From assembly GCA_001303245.1 (NCBI GenBank), contig LJNS01000004.1, positions 1 through 64,000 on the forward strand: DNA of 64,000 bases, written 5' to 3'. Both the position numbers and the translations under genes were made by a program. This DNA comes from Gammaproteobacteria bacterium SG8_30 (GTDB lineage: Bacteria; Pseudomonadota; Gammaproteobacteria; Steroidobacterales; Steroidobacteraceae). The notes below the pieces were generated by a model that had not been told where the DNA came from, did no database searches, and saw only the letters and a program-made list of their open reading frames with translations. The first letter of the stretch is position 1; each line of letters starts with the position of its first letter. This document shows, in pieces, positions 1 through 9,213 of this stretch.

Positions 1-820
1 ATATTCTGTCAAGTATGCCCTTTCTGGCCGGGAATAGTTCAGTCACCTGCGCCAGCATGACCGAGATGTTGTCCCGGCCGCCATTGTCGTTCGCGAGCTG
101 CACTAGCTGCTTAGCAACCGTATCAAGATTAGCACCGAAAGTGCTGATTGTTAAATGAATATCGTCGTCCTCGACCATGTCGGTCAAGCCGTCCGAGCAG
201 AGCACCAGGTAATCTCCCCGATGCACCGGTTCCTCGCGTATTTCTACTTCGACGGTAGGTTCCACGCCGAGTGCGCGGGTCACATAATTCTTGTTCGTCA
301 CCCGCTGTGCTTCCTCCGGTGTGTAGAAACCGCGATCCACGAGTTCCTGCAGCAGCGAGTGGTCCAGCGTGACCTGCTCGAAGCGGTCGGCCCGGAGCCG
401 GTACATCCGTGAGTCACCCACGTGGGCGATGATGACCTTGTTGTCGTAGAGCAGGCCCGCCACGACAGTGGTGCCCATGCCCTCGCACTGCTCCTGGGTC
501 TTCGACGTCTGGTAGATGATCTTGTTGGCGCGGGCGATCGCGTCGCGCAGGATGATCGCGGGCCTGCTCAGGCCGGAAGTCTTGTCGTGGCCGGACAGCT
601 CCTGGAGCGCGTAGGAGTCACGCACGAGGTTCATGATCGTCTTCACGGCAATGCCGCTCGCCACCTCGCCCGCGTTGTAGCCTCCCATGCCGTCCGCCAG
701 CACGAACAGACCGATGTCGGAGTCCCACGCGATCGCATCCTCGTTGTGTTCGCGCACCTTGCCCGTGTCGGTGAGGCCGACCACGCGCATCCTGCCCTTC
801 AGCGATATGTACTTGCCCAT
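1..820 (-). CDS. PP2C-family serine/threonine protein phosphatase (partial, runs off the left edge)
   Basis: Reverse-strand translation from ATG at 820: MGKYISLKGRMRVVGLTDTGKVREHNEDAIAWDSDIGLFVLADGMGGYNAGEVASGIAVKTIMNLV; has the PP2C HNED and DGMGG motifs; frame still open at base 1. Confidence 0.9.
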   Translation of the reverse strand, partial: MGKYISLKGRMRVVGLTDTGKVREHNEDAIAWDSDIGLFVLADGMGGYNAGEVASGIAVKTIMNLVRDSYALQELSGHDKTSGLSRPAIILRDAIARANKIIYQTSKTQEQCEGMGTTVVAGLLYDNKVIIAHVGDSRMYRLRADRFEQVTLDHSLLQELVDRGFYTPEEAQRVTNKNYVTRALGVEPTVEVEIREEPVHRGDYLVLCSDGLTDMVEDDDIHLTISTFGANLDTVAKQLVQLANDNGGRDNISVMLAQVTELFPARKGILDRI

Positions 821-1896
821 CACCGCAGCGCCGGGTCGATCGTCCGCCCGCAGTCGCGCATCGCGTGGGCCATCTCCGCGGCCGAGGCGAATCTCGCGAC
901 CGGGTCCTTTTCGAGGGCGCGATCGATGACCTGGCCGAGGCAGGGTGGAAGGTCGGGGCGGGTCATCGCGAGGGGCGGATGCGGGTCTACGGCGATCTTT
1001 CTCATGAGGCCCGGCATCGAGTCCGCCCGGAAGGGGAGCTGGGCCGTGAGCAACTGGTAGAGCGTCACCCCGAGGGAAAACTGGTCCGCCTGGCCGGTCA
1101 GCGGCCGGCCGTCGAGCTGCTCGGGCGCCATGAAGGAAGGCGACCCGAGCACGATGCCGGTGCGCGTAGCCCGACTGTCGTGAAAGCGGGCCACCCCGAA
1201 GTCCATGATGCGGATGCGGCGGTTGTTCTGGTCGAAGACGATGTTGGCCGGCTTGATGTCGCGGTGAACGACGCCGCGCTCGTGGGCGTAGTGTAGTGCC
1301 TCTGCGACGCGGGCACACATCTCGGTAGCCATACGCGGCGGCAGCATCCTGCCCTCGTAGGTATGCGTGCCGAGGTTGACGCCCTCGACGAACTCCATCG
1401 CCAGGTAGACCAGATTCTCGTGTTCGCCGGCCTCGTAGACGTCGACGATGTCGGGATGCTGGATGCGGGAGGCCGCCTCGGCCTCGCGCATCAGCCGCAG
1501 CCGTGCCTCCCCGAGGCGGTCCTCCGGCCAGTCGTCGCCGAGCGACAGGACCTTCAGGGCCACGGCGCGCCCGTCGCGGTCATCGACCGCCCTGTAGACC
1601 GCGGCCATGGCTCCCCGGCCGAGTTCGCGATCGATACGGTAGTGGCCCACGGACTGTCCGGCCTTCAGCCGCACCCGGCGGGAGGCGCGGCGTGCGCCGT
1701 CGGCAAGCGCAATCTCGAGCGGCTGGCGCAGGGGCGGGATCATGTCGCCGTCGAGCGCCCCGGGCGAGGAAGCATCGGCCGATCCGCCGCGGCTGAGCCA
1801 GCGGCCGAGGTAGGACTCCCCGGTCATTTCCGGGCCGGGCAGGAAGGAGCGAACATCTGGAGATGATAAACGGCCGGCGGTGGCGGCCGGAACCAT
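820..1896 (-). CDS. Hanks-type serine/threonine protein kinase
   Basis: VGHYRIDRELGRGAMAAVYRAVDD, VVHRDIKPANIVFD, IMDFGVARF, SFMAPEQL; stop overlaps the phosphatase start (TGATG); start uncertain (1896 or 1827). Confidence 0.9.
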   Translation of the reverse strand: MVPAATAGRLSSPDVRSFLPGPEMTGESYLGRWLSRGGSADASSPGALDGDMIPPLRQPLEIALADGARRASRRVRLKAGQSVGHYRIDRELGRGAMAAVYRAVDDRDGRAVALKVLSLGDDWPEDRLGEARLRLMREAEAASRIQHPDIVDVYEAGEHENLVYLAMEFVEGVNLGTHTYEGRMLPPRMATEMCARVAEALHYAHERGVVHRDIKPANIVFDQNNRRIRIMDFGVARFHDSRATRTGIVLGSPSFMAPEQLDGRPLTGQADQFSLGVTLYQLLTAQLPFRADSMPGLMRKIAVDPHPPLAMTRPDLPPCLGQVIDRALEKDPVARFASAAEMAHAMRDCGRTIDPALR

Positions 1897-1995
1897 TGCG
1901 TCACGCCTTTCCGGTCCGTGCGCGCCATTTCTTGAACCAAGCCTCAATTGCGCAAAGCCCGTGCTAGCATCGCGGGCCCACCGCGCCGGTAAGCC

Positions 1996-3357
1996 ATGGC
2001 CAAGCCACGCACCGTCTTCATCTGCTCGAGTTGCGGCGACGAGACGCCGCGCTGGCAGGGCCAGTGCCCGGCCTGCGGCGAGTGGAACACGCTGAGCGCC
2101 TATCATCCGCCGGCAGGGGCGCGCGGAAGAAGCCGCGCCTCGAGCGGCTCGCAGGCGGTCGCGACATCGACGGATCTGGCGCGGATCGCTGCCGAGGAAA
2201 CTCCGCGACTCTCCACTGGGCTGGCAGAGTTCGACCGCGTGCTGGGCGGCGGGCTCGTGCCGGGCTCCGTCACGCTGATCGGCGGTGAGCCCGGCATCGG
2301 CAAGTCGACGCTGCTCCTTCAGTCCGGTGCGGCGCTGTCCGCCAGCGTACCCGTGCTGTACGCGACCGGCGAGGAGTCGGTGCGGCAGGTGGGGCTCAGG
2401 GCCCAGAGGCTTGGGGTGGCCAGCGCGCCGATGACGCTCATGGCGGAGACTGCCGTGGAAGCCATCCTGGCCGAGTCGGCGGCTGCGCACGCACGTGCGC
2501 TGATCGTGGACTCGATCCAGACCATGGCCTCGGCCTCGGTGGAGTCGGCCGCCGGGTCGGTGTCACAGCTGCGCGAGTGTGCGGCGCGGCTGGTCGCGCA
2601 GGCCAAGCAGTCGGGAATGGCCGTGCTCCTGATCGGGCACGTCACCAAGGAGGGCGTGATTGCCGGCCCGCGGGTCCTCGAGCACATGGTCGACTCCGTG
2701 CTCTACTTCGAGAGCGACTCCGGCAGCCGCTACCGCGTGATCCGCGCGGTCAAGAACCGATTCGGCGCGGCCAACGAGATCGGCGTGTTCGCCATGGACG
2801 AGCAGGGCCTCAGGGAGGTCAAGAACCCCTCGGCGATCTTCCTGTCGCGTCACGACGCGCCGGTGCCGGGCTCGATCGTCACCGTGGCACGCGAGGGCAC
2901 CCGGCAGATGCTGATCGAGGTCCAGGCGCTCGTCGACGCGAGCCACGCCACCAATCCCAGGCGCGTCGCGGTAGGCCTCGAAGGCAACCGCGTCGCGATG
3001 CTGCTGGCCGTCCTGCACCGCCATGCGGGGGTTGCGCTTCATGCACACGACGTCTTCGTCAACGTCGTCGGCGGTGTGCGCCTCGGCGAGACGGCGGCGG
3101 ACCTGCCGGTGCTGGCGGCCGCGTTGTCGAGCCTCGAGGGGCACTCGCTGCCGCAGGACCTCGTGTGCTTCGGCGAGGTGGGCCTCGCCGGGGAGATCCG
3201 CCCGGTGCCCTACGGGGAGGAGCGCCTGCGCGAGGCGGCGAAGCATGGCTTTCGCCGGGCAGTCGTGCCGCGTGCCAATGCGCCGCGACGGCCGGTCCAG
3301 GGCATGCACGTCACCGCCGTGGGACGCCTGGCCGAAGCCGTAGCCGCGCTGCGCTGA
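1996..3357 (+). CDS. radA: DNA repair protein RadA (Sms)
   Basis: N-terminal zinc finger CSSCGDETPRWQGQCPACGEWNT, Walker A GGEPGIGKSTLL, RadA KNRFG motif, Lon-like C-terminus. Confidence 0.97.
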   Translation: MAKPRTVFICSSCGDETPRWQGQCPACGEWNTLSAYHPPAGARGRSRASSGSQAVATSTDLARIAAEETPRLSTGLAEFDRVLGGGLVPGSVTLIGGEPGIGKSTLLLQSGAALSASVPVLYATGEESVRQVGLRAQRLGVASAPMTLMAETAVEAILAESAAAHARALIVDSIQTMASASVESAAGSVSQLRECAARLVAQAKQSGMAVLLIGHVTKEGVIAGPRVLEHMVDSVLYFESDSGSRYRVIRAVKNRFGAANEIGVFAMDEQGLREVKNPSAIFLSRHDAPVPGSIVTVAREGTRQMLIEVQALVDASHATNPRRVAVGLEGNRVAMLLAVLHRHAGVALHAHDVFVNVVGGVRLGETAADLPVLAAALSSLEGHSLPQDLVCFGEVGLAGEIRPVPYGEERLREAAKHGFRRAVVPRANAPRRPVQGMHVTAVGRLAEAVAALR

Positions 3358-3376
3358 GACGCCGCCGCCCGCTCCC

Positions 3377-4600
3377 TCAGTCCGCGGACCAGACCTTCGC
3401 CGTGCGGACGGTGTTGTCCGCGATCTGCAGGATCTCGATCCGGTGCCCGTTCAGGCTGAACGTCTTGCCCGGTTCGGGGATCGCCTCGAGGTGCTCGACG
3501 ATCAGACCGGACAGGGTCCTTGGCCCGTCCGTCGGGAGATCCCAGTCGAGCATGCGGTTGATCGTGCGGATCGCCGCGCCTCCGGCCACGACGTAGCTGC
3601 CGTCGGCCTGCTCCATCACGTCGCGGTGCAGCGAGCCGGGCTGCGTCGTGAACTCGCCGACGATCTCCTCGAGGATGTCCTCCAGCGTCACGAGCCCGAG
3701 CACGTCGCCGTACTCGTCCACTACGAAGGCGAGCCTGCGCTTGAGCTTCCGGAAGGCGATGAGCTGGGACTGCAGCGTCGTGCCCTCCGGCACGAACAAG
3801 GCGTCGCGCTGGGTGGCGACCTCCCGCAGCCGCTCGCGCGAGAGCCTGCCGAGGGCCAGCTCGCTGGCGATGCGCTTCATGTGCACGACGCCGAGCACGC
3901 GGTTCAGGTCGTCCTCGTACAGCGGGAGGCGCGTGTGGGTCGTCCGCGAGATCAGGTCGACGACCTCGTCCCAGTCGGCATTGAGGTCGATGCCGTCCAC
4001 GTCGTTGCGCGGGACCATGATGTCCTCGACCGTGGACCGTTCGAGGTTCAGCAAGGCTTCCACCATCTCCTGGCGTTCCTGCGGGGCCGTCGCCAGCAGG
4101 TCGGCCAGGTCCTCGAGCGCCTCGGCCGTCGCGGCATCGCTGTCGGGTTTCTCGGGCTTGCGGGCGGCCGGCAGCAGCCGGGCGGCCGGCTCCAGGACGA
4201 ACGCCAGCGCGGCGGCAAGCCAGGGCGCGCGGGCTCCGAACAGCCTGAGTCGCCCCTGCTGCTCGAGCAGATGAATGAGCGCGAGGGCGCACAGGCCCGT
4301 GACCGCCGGAAGCGCGGAGCCGGCGGCGGCGCCGGCTGCGGCCAACAGCAGGATCAGTGCCAGCAGCACCACCCTGAACGGGGCCGCGACCAACCGCAGC
4401 CTGGCCGGATCGACGGGGGGGCGCGTGGCCGCCGCGGACACGGGGGCCGGGCCGTTGACGGCGCGCCGCGACAGTCCGGTGAGCGCCGCCTCGAACAGCG
4501 CGAGCAGCAGCGACAGGCCCGCTACGATGGCGGCGGCCGTCGCGCCGCTGAAGGGCAGACTACTCAAGCAGGGCAGGCCCTGTTGCCTCGACCCCGGCAT
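3377..4600 (-). CDS. HlyC/CorC-family (CNNM/CBS-domain) membrane protein
   Basis: N-terminal TM region, CBS pair (VEDIMVPRNDVDGIDL..., LAFVVDEYGDVLGLVTLEDILEEIVGEF), CorC_HlyC C-terminal domain. Confidence 0.88.
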   Translation of the reverse strand: MPGSRQQGLPCLSSLPFSGATAAAIVAGLSLLLALFEAALTGLSRRAVNGPAPVSAAATRPPVDPARLRLVAAPFRVVLLALILLLAAAGAAAGSALPAVTGLCALALIHLLEQQGRLRLFGARAPWLAAALAFVLEPAARLLPAARKPEKPDSDAATAEALEDLADLLATAPQERQEMVEALLNLERSTVEDIMVPRNDVDGIDLNADWDEVVDLISRTTHTRLPLYEDDLNRVLGVVHMKRIASELALGRLSRERLREVATQRDALFVPEGTTLQSQLIAFRKLKRRLAFVVDEYGDVLGLVTLEDILEEIVGEFTTQPGSLHRDVMEQADGSYVVAGGAAIRTINRMLDWDLPTDGPRTLSGLIVEHLEAIPEPGKTFSLNGHRIEILQIADNTVRTAKVWSAD

Positions 4601-4647
4601 TGCACCAAGCGCGCCGGTCCCGAGTCAAGGAAACGCGCCGCGAAGCG

Positions 4648-5448
4648 CTAACCCCAGTGCCGTTCCAGCAGCACCTCGAGGATGAACTTCGTCAGGAAGT
4701 AGGACATCGTCAGTACGACGAAACCGGCCAGCACCAGCCAGGTGGCCTTGCGGCCGCGCCAGCCGAAGCGATACCGGCCGAGCAGCAGGATGCCGAATAT
4801 GACCCAGGCCGCGATGGCGAGCGTCACCTTGTGCACGAGCCGCTGCTCGAAGAGGTTGGTGACGAAGAAGAAACCGACCAGCAAGGTCACCGACAGCGCG
4901 ATGAAGCCGAGCGTGAGCACGGTGAACACCGCGTGCTCCATGCTCTCCATCGGCGGCAGGGCGGCAAGCCAGCGTGCGGGCCGACGGCTGCGCAGAGTGG
5001 CCGCTTGTGCAGCCAGCACGATGGCCAGGATAGCGGCCGTGCCGAGGAGGCCGAAGGCCAGGGCGGAGAGCGTGATGTGGGCGGCGAGCGGCCAGCCGGA
5101 CTCGGTCACCTCCCGAACCGTGGAGACGCTGCCGGTGCCGAGCGCCAGGACCGCGGCCGTGGCCAGCAGGATCGCCGCAGGGGCGCGGAAGTAGGGTCGC
5201 GCCGCCAGCAGGGCTGCGATCGCGCCGATCACCAGTCCGAACAGCGACATCGCATCCGCGATGTCGAGCGCAAAGCCGGCCTCCGCCCGGATGGTCACCG
5301 ACAGCCAGCCGACGTGGCTCAGGACGGCAAGCCCGGCGATGTACGGGCTCGGGCCATGAGTGGGCGGACCGTCCGCCTTGCGCCAGGCGTTCCAGGCGGC
5401 GATGGCCGCGGCGAGCAGGTAGAGGCCGATGACGACGACTGCGTACAC
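4648..5448 (-). CDS. Cytochrome c assembly (CcsA/YpjD-like) membrane protein
   Basis: Multi-TM protein, about 266 aa from GTG 5448, in the ypjD position next to ffh; SHVGWLSV...WPLAAHITLSALAFGLL...KATWLVLAGF. Confidence 0.8.
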   Translation of the reverse strand: MYAVVVIGLYLLAAAIAAWNAWRKADGPPTHGPSPYIAGLAVLSHVGWLSVTIRAEAGFALDIADAMSLFGLVIGAIAALLAARPYFRAPAAILLATAAVLALGTGSVSTVREVTESGWPLAAHITLSALAFGLLGTAAILAIVLAAQAATLRSRRPARWLAALPPMESMEHAVFTVLTLGFIALSVTLLVGFFFVTNLFEQRLVHKVTLAIAAWVIFGILLLGRYRFGWRGRKATWLVLAGFVVLTMSYFLTKFILEVLLERHWG

Positions 5449-5584
5449 GGGGAATCCAGCCAGTCCGGACGGGTCGATTGTACGGCAAGGTCCCCGACCG
5501 CCGCAGCGCCTATAATCCCGGTCCCAAGGGTGGCCGGCCCCCGCTGCGCCCACCCGACAACGCACGCCACGAGGCCTCCGCCCG

Positions 5585-6958
5585 ATGTTCGACACGCTCA
5601 CCGAACGTCTCTCCAGCGCCGCCGATGCCCTGCGAGGCCGCGGGCGCCTGACCGAGGACAACATTGCGGACACCGTCCGGCAGGTGCGCATGGCGCTGCT
5701 CGAGGCCGACGTGGCGGTGCCCGTCGTCAAGGCGTTCACGGACGCGGTCAGGGTCCGTGCCCTGGGCGAGGAGGTGAGCCGGAGCCTCACGCCCGGCCAG
5801 GCGTTCGTGAAGATCATCCACGACGAGCTCGTTGCGGTCATGGGCGAACCCGGCGCAGGGCTCAACCTGAGGGCCCAGCCGCCGGTCGTCGTGCTGCTCG
5901 CCGGCCTGCAGGGCGCGGGCAAGACGACGACCGCCGCGAAACTCGCCCGTCACCTGCGCGAGAAGCACAAGAAGAAGGTCCTGCTGGCGAGCACCGACGT
6001 GTACCGGCCGGCGGCGATGACCCAGCTCGAGCGGCTCGCCTCGCAAGTCGACTGCGAGTACTTCGCTGCGGATCCATCCACGCCGCCCGTCGAGATCGCG
6101 CAGTCCGCGGTCGCGCACGCCAGGCGCCACGTGCACGACGTCGTCATCGTCGACACCGCCGGGCGGCTGCACGTCGACGCGGAGATGATGGCCGAGGTGC
6201 GGGCCGTTGACCGTGCGATCGAGCCCCTCGAGCGGCTCTTCGTCGTCGACAGCATGGCCGGCCAGGACGCGGTCAACGCGGCCCGGGCGTTCAACGAGGC
6301 CCTGGCGCTGACCGGCGTGATCCTCACCAAGGCCGACGGCGATGCCCGCGGCGGTGCCGCGCTCTCGGTCCGACACGTCACCGGCAAGCCCATCCTGTTC
6401 CTCGGCGTCGGCGAGAAGACCGAGGCGCTCGAGCCATTCCACCCGGAGCGGGTGGCCTCGCGCATTCTGGGGATGGGCGATGTCGTGTCGCTGGTGGAAC
6501 AGGTCCACGCCAAGGTCGACCAGGAAAAGGCGGAGAAGCTCGCCAGGAAGCTGACCAAGGGCAGGGGCTTCGACCTGACGGACCTCAAGGAACAGCTGCA
6601 GCAGTTCCAGAACATGGGTGGCGTCGAGGCCTTCATGGACAAGCTGCCCGCCGGGCTGGTCCCGCCCAAGGCGGCCGGCCAGGTGGATCCGCGACAGATG
6701 CGCCGCCAGATCGCCATCATCGACTCGATGACCCCGGGCGAGCGCCGGCGTCCCGGCATCATCGACGGCTCGCGCAAGCGGCGCATCGCGGCCGGCTCCG
6801 GGGTCCAGGTCCAGGACGTGAACCGCCTGCTCAAGCAGTTCGCCGAGATGGAGCGGATGATGAAGAAGCTGAAGGGCGGCGGCGTCCGCAAGCTGCTGCG
6901 CGGGCTAGGCGGCCGGATGCCGGGCGGCTTCCCCGGGGGATTCCCGCGACCCCGCTAG
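5585..6958 (+). CDS. ffh: Signal recognition particle protein Ffh
   Basis: MFDTLTERLSSAADALRGRGRLTEDNI, GLQGAGKTTTAAKLA, DTAGRLHVD, Met-rich M domain GGRMPGGFPGG. Confidence 0.98.
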   Translation: MFDTLTERLSSAADALRGRGRLTEDNIADTVRQVRMALLEADVAVPVVKAFTDAVRVRALGEEVSRSLTPGQAFVKIIHDELVAVMGEPGAGLNLRAQPPVVVLLAGLQGAGKTTTAAKLARHLREKHKKKVLLASTDVYRPAAMTQLERLASQVDCEYFAADPSTPPVEIAQSAVAHARRHVHDVVIVDTAGRLHVDAEMMAEVRAVDRAIEPLERLFVVDSMAGQDAVNAARAFNEALALTGVILTKADGDARGGAALSVRHVTGKPILFLGVGEKTEALEPFHPERVASRILGMGDVVSLVEQVHAKVDQEKAEKLARKLTKGRGFDLTDLKEQLQQFQNMGGVEAFMDKLPAGLVPPKAAGQVDPRQMRRQIAIIDSMTPGERRRPGIIDGSRKRRIAAGSGVQVQDVNRLLKQFAEMERMMKKLKGGGVRKLLRGLGGRMPGGFPGGFPRPR

Positions 6959-6983
6959 CCGGGCCGCGGTCGGGGCCTAACTA

Positions 6984-7012
6984 TTTAACTCCACGCGGGT
7001 TTTGGGTATTAT
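6984..7012 (+). promoter_or_regulatory. Putative sigma70 promoter of the rpsP operon
   Basis: TTTAAC (6984-6989), 17-nt spacer, TATTAT (7007-7012), upstream of rpsP. Confidence 0.6.
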
Positions 7013-7023
7013 GCGCGGCTCCC

Positions 7024-7085
7024 CGGCGACCGGGCACGGCCCGGCGCCGTTTTGGCGCACCTGAGGGTGCGCCCAGGCAAAACGG
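7024..7085 (+). promoter_or_regulatory. Structured 5' leader of rpsP: two consecutive hairpins
   Basis: CGGCG-A-CCGGGC-ACG-GCCCGG-CGCCG (7024-7049) and CCGTTTTGGCGCACC-TGAG-GGTGCGC(CCAGG)CAAAACGG (7047-7085). Confidence 0.55.
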
Positions 7086-7104
7086 ATCCCGAGGACGGAA
7101 TTCG

Positions 7105-7377
7105 ATGGTGACGATTCGATTGACACGTCGTGGCGGCAAGAACGCTCCTTTCTACCACGTCGTCGTCGCCGACAGCCGCAAGCGGCAGGGCGGCCCGGTG
7201 CTGGAGCGCGTGGGCTTCTTCAACCCGATCGCGCGCAAGCAGGACAAGAAGATCGAGCTCGACCTGGCTCGCATCGACCACTGGACGCACACCGGTGCGC
7301 AGATGTCCGACCGTGTTCGCGCGCTGGTCACGGCGTACCGCAAGCAGTCGGCCAGCGAGCCCGTGGCCGACGCCTGA
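7105..7377 (+). CDS. rpsP: 30S ribosomal protein S16
   Basis: MVTIRLTRRGGKNAPFYHVVVADSRKRQGGPVLERVGFFNP. Confidence 0.98.
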   Translation: MVTIRLTRRGGKNAPFYHVVVADSRKRQGGPVLERVGFFNPIARKQDKKIELDLARIDHWTHTGAQMSDRVRALVTAYRKQSASEPVADA

Positions 7378-7386
7378 ACCGGGATC

Positions 7387-7932
7387 ATGGGCCGGTCCGC
7401 GACGGGTGAGCCGTCTGCGCCGGCCGGGTCGGGTGGCCGGGCCGTAACGCTCGGCCGGATCGCCGGCCCATTCGGAGTAAGGGGATGGGTGAAGGTGAAG
7501 TCCTACACCGATCCCCGCGAGGGAATCCTCCGGTACCGGGCCTGGCACGTGGACGTGCCGCGCGCCGGGTCCAGGATTCTCGAGCCCCTCGAGGGCCGGT
7601 TGCACGGCGAGTTCGTCGTGGCGCGGCTGGCGGGGGTGGAGGACCGGGATGCAGCGTCGAGCCTCGCGCACTGTGAAATCACCGTGCCGCGGGCAGACCT
7701 GCCGCCGCCCGGGGAAGGCCGCTACTACTGGACCGACCTCGAGGGTCTCGAAGTGGTGACGACCGACGGCCACCTGCTTGGCCGGCTCGATCACTTCGTG
7801 GACACGCCGGCAAATCCGGTCATGGTGGTGGTGGGTGAGCGCGAGCGCTGGCTGCCAATGGTGCCGCGCCACCTGAGGCAGGTCGACCTCGAGCGCGGGC
7901 GAATCGTGGTCGACTGGGACCCCGAGTTCTAG
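7387..7932 (+). CDS. rimM: Ribosome maturation factor RimM
   Basis: [29 protein letters not shown]...[11 protein letters not shown]; between rpsP and trmD. Confidence 0.97.
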   Translation: MGRSATGEPSAPAGSGGRAVTLGRIAGPFGVRGWVKVKSYTDPREGILRYRAWHVDVPRAGSRILEPLEGRLHGEFVVARLAGVEDRDAASSLAHCEITVPRADLPPPGEGRYYWTDLEGLEVVTTDGHLLGRLDHFVDTPANPVMVVVGERERWLPMVPRHLRQVDLERGRIVVDWDPEF

Positions 7933-7942
7933 GTCGGCGGCG

Positions 7943-8704
7943 TTGCGCTTCGAGGTCGTGACGCTGTTCCCCGGGATGATCCGGGCCTGCCTGGAGTACG
8001 GCGTGGTCGGCCGCGCGGTGACGCGTGGCCTGCTGCAGGTCGGGACCGAAGATCCGCGGTCCCACACGGTGGACGTCCACCGAACAGTGGACGACCGTCC
8101 GTATGGCGGCGGACCGGGCATGGTGATGAAGCCCGAGCCGCTGGCAGCGGCGATCCGTGCAGCCGCGGCGAGGGTGCCGGAAGGCTGCCCGGTGATCGCG
8201 CTGAGCGCGCAGGGCAGGCCGTTTGACGAGCCGGCCGCCCGGCGGCTGGCGGAGCTTCCCGGGGCGGTGCTGGTGGCGGGCCGCTACGAGGGCATCGACC
8301 AGCGGGTGCTGGACGCGGTGGTCGACGAGGAGTGGTCCATCGGCGACTACGTCCTGTCCGGGGGCGAGCTGCCGGCACTGGTCGTGGTGGACGCGGTCGC
8401 GCGGTTGCTGCCGGGCGTGCTGGGGGAGCCAGGCTCGGCCGAGCAGGAGTCCTTCACAGGAGGGCTGCTAGACTGGCCGCACTTCACCCGGCCGGAGGAG
8501 TGGGAAGGTCGTCGCGTGCCGCCCGTGCTGGCAAGCGGGGACCACGAGGCCATCCGGCGCTGGCGGCTCAAGCAGTCGCTGGGGCTGACCTGGCGGAGGC
8601 GGCCCGAGCTGATCCGGGCCCGGAGGCTGACCGCGGAGGAGCAGGTGCTCCTCCAGGAATACTGCGCCGAGGCGGGGGTCGAGCCGCCGCGGCGCGCGTT
8701 GTGA
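7943..8704 (+). CDS. trmD: tRNA (guanine-N1)-methyltransferase TrmD
   Basis: [50 protein letters not shown] start. Confidence 0.97.
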   Translation: MRFEVVTLFPGMIRACLEYGVVGRAVTRGLLQVGTEDPRSHTVDVHRTVDDRPYGGGPGMVMKPEPLAAAIRAAAARVPEGCPVIALSAQGRPFDEPAARRLAELPGAVLVAGRYEGIDQRVLDAVVDEEWSIGDYVLSGGELPALVVVDAVARLLPGVLGEPGSAEQESFTGGLLDWPHFTRPEEWEGRRVPPVLASGDHEAIRRWRLKQSLGLTWRRRPELIRARRLTAEEQVLLQEYCAEAGVEPPRRAL

Positions 8705-8726
8705 ATCGACATCGGGGACGAGACCC

Positions 8727-9074
8727 ATGAGCAAGATCGTTCAGGACATCGAGGCGCGCGCCGTGTCGCGCGAGTTTCCGGAATTCGCGCCCGGCGACAC
8801 CGTCATCGTGCAGGTGAAGGTCAAGGAGGGTGAGCGCGAGCGTGTGCAGGCCTACGAGGGGGTGGTCATCGCCCGCAAGAACCGCGGACTGAACAGCTCG
8901 TTCACCGTGCGCAAGATCTCGCACGGCGAGGGCGTCGAACGCGTGTTCCAGCTGCACAGCCCGTCGATCGCCGACATCAAGGTCAAGCGCCGCGGGCGCG
9001 TGCGCCGGGCCAAGCTCTACTACCTGCGCGACCGCTCCGGCAAGTCCGCGCGGATCGAGGAGAAGATCGGCTGA
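8727..9074 (+). CDS. rplS: 50S ribosomal protein L19
   Basis: [46 protein letters not shown]...[18 protein letters not shown]. Confidence 0.98.
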   Translation: MSKIVQDIEARAVSREFPEFAPGDTVIVQVKVKEGERERVQAYEGVVIARKNRGLNSSFTVRKISHGEGVERVFQLHSPSIADIKVKRRGRVRRAKLYYLRDRSGKSARIEEKIG

Positions 9075-9099
9075 GGTCCGGCCTTCCCCCGGTATTCGC

Positions 9100-9128
9100 G
9101 TCGGGGCCCTCCGGGGCCCCGACTCGTT
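9100..9128 (+). terminator. Terminator-like hairpin after rplS (weak T tract)
   Basis: GTCGGGGCC-CTCCGG-GGCCCCGAC (9 bp stem) then TCGTTT. Confidence 0.5.
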
Positions 9129-9213
9129 TCCCGCGGACGGTCATTGCCTTCGTCCCGGCGTGCGCCGCGAGTTAGACTTGCGCCGGGCCCCGCAACGACC
9201 TGGACATCGACGC

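Noticed and set aside
1897-2490. N-terminal extension of the kinase ORF into radA
   Set aside because: Overlaps radA antisense; composition not protein-like.
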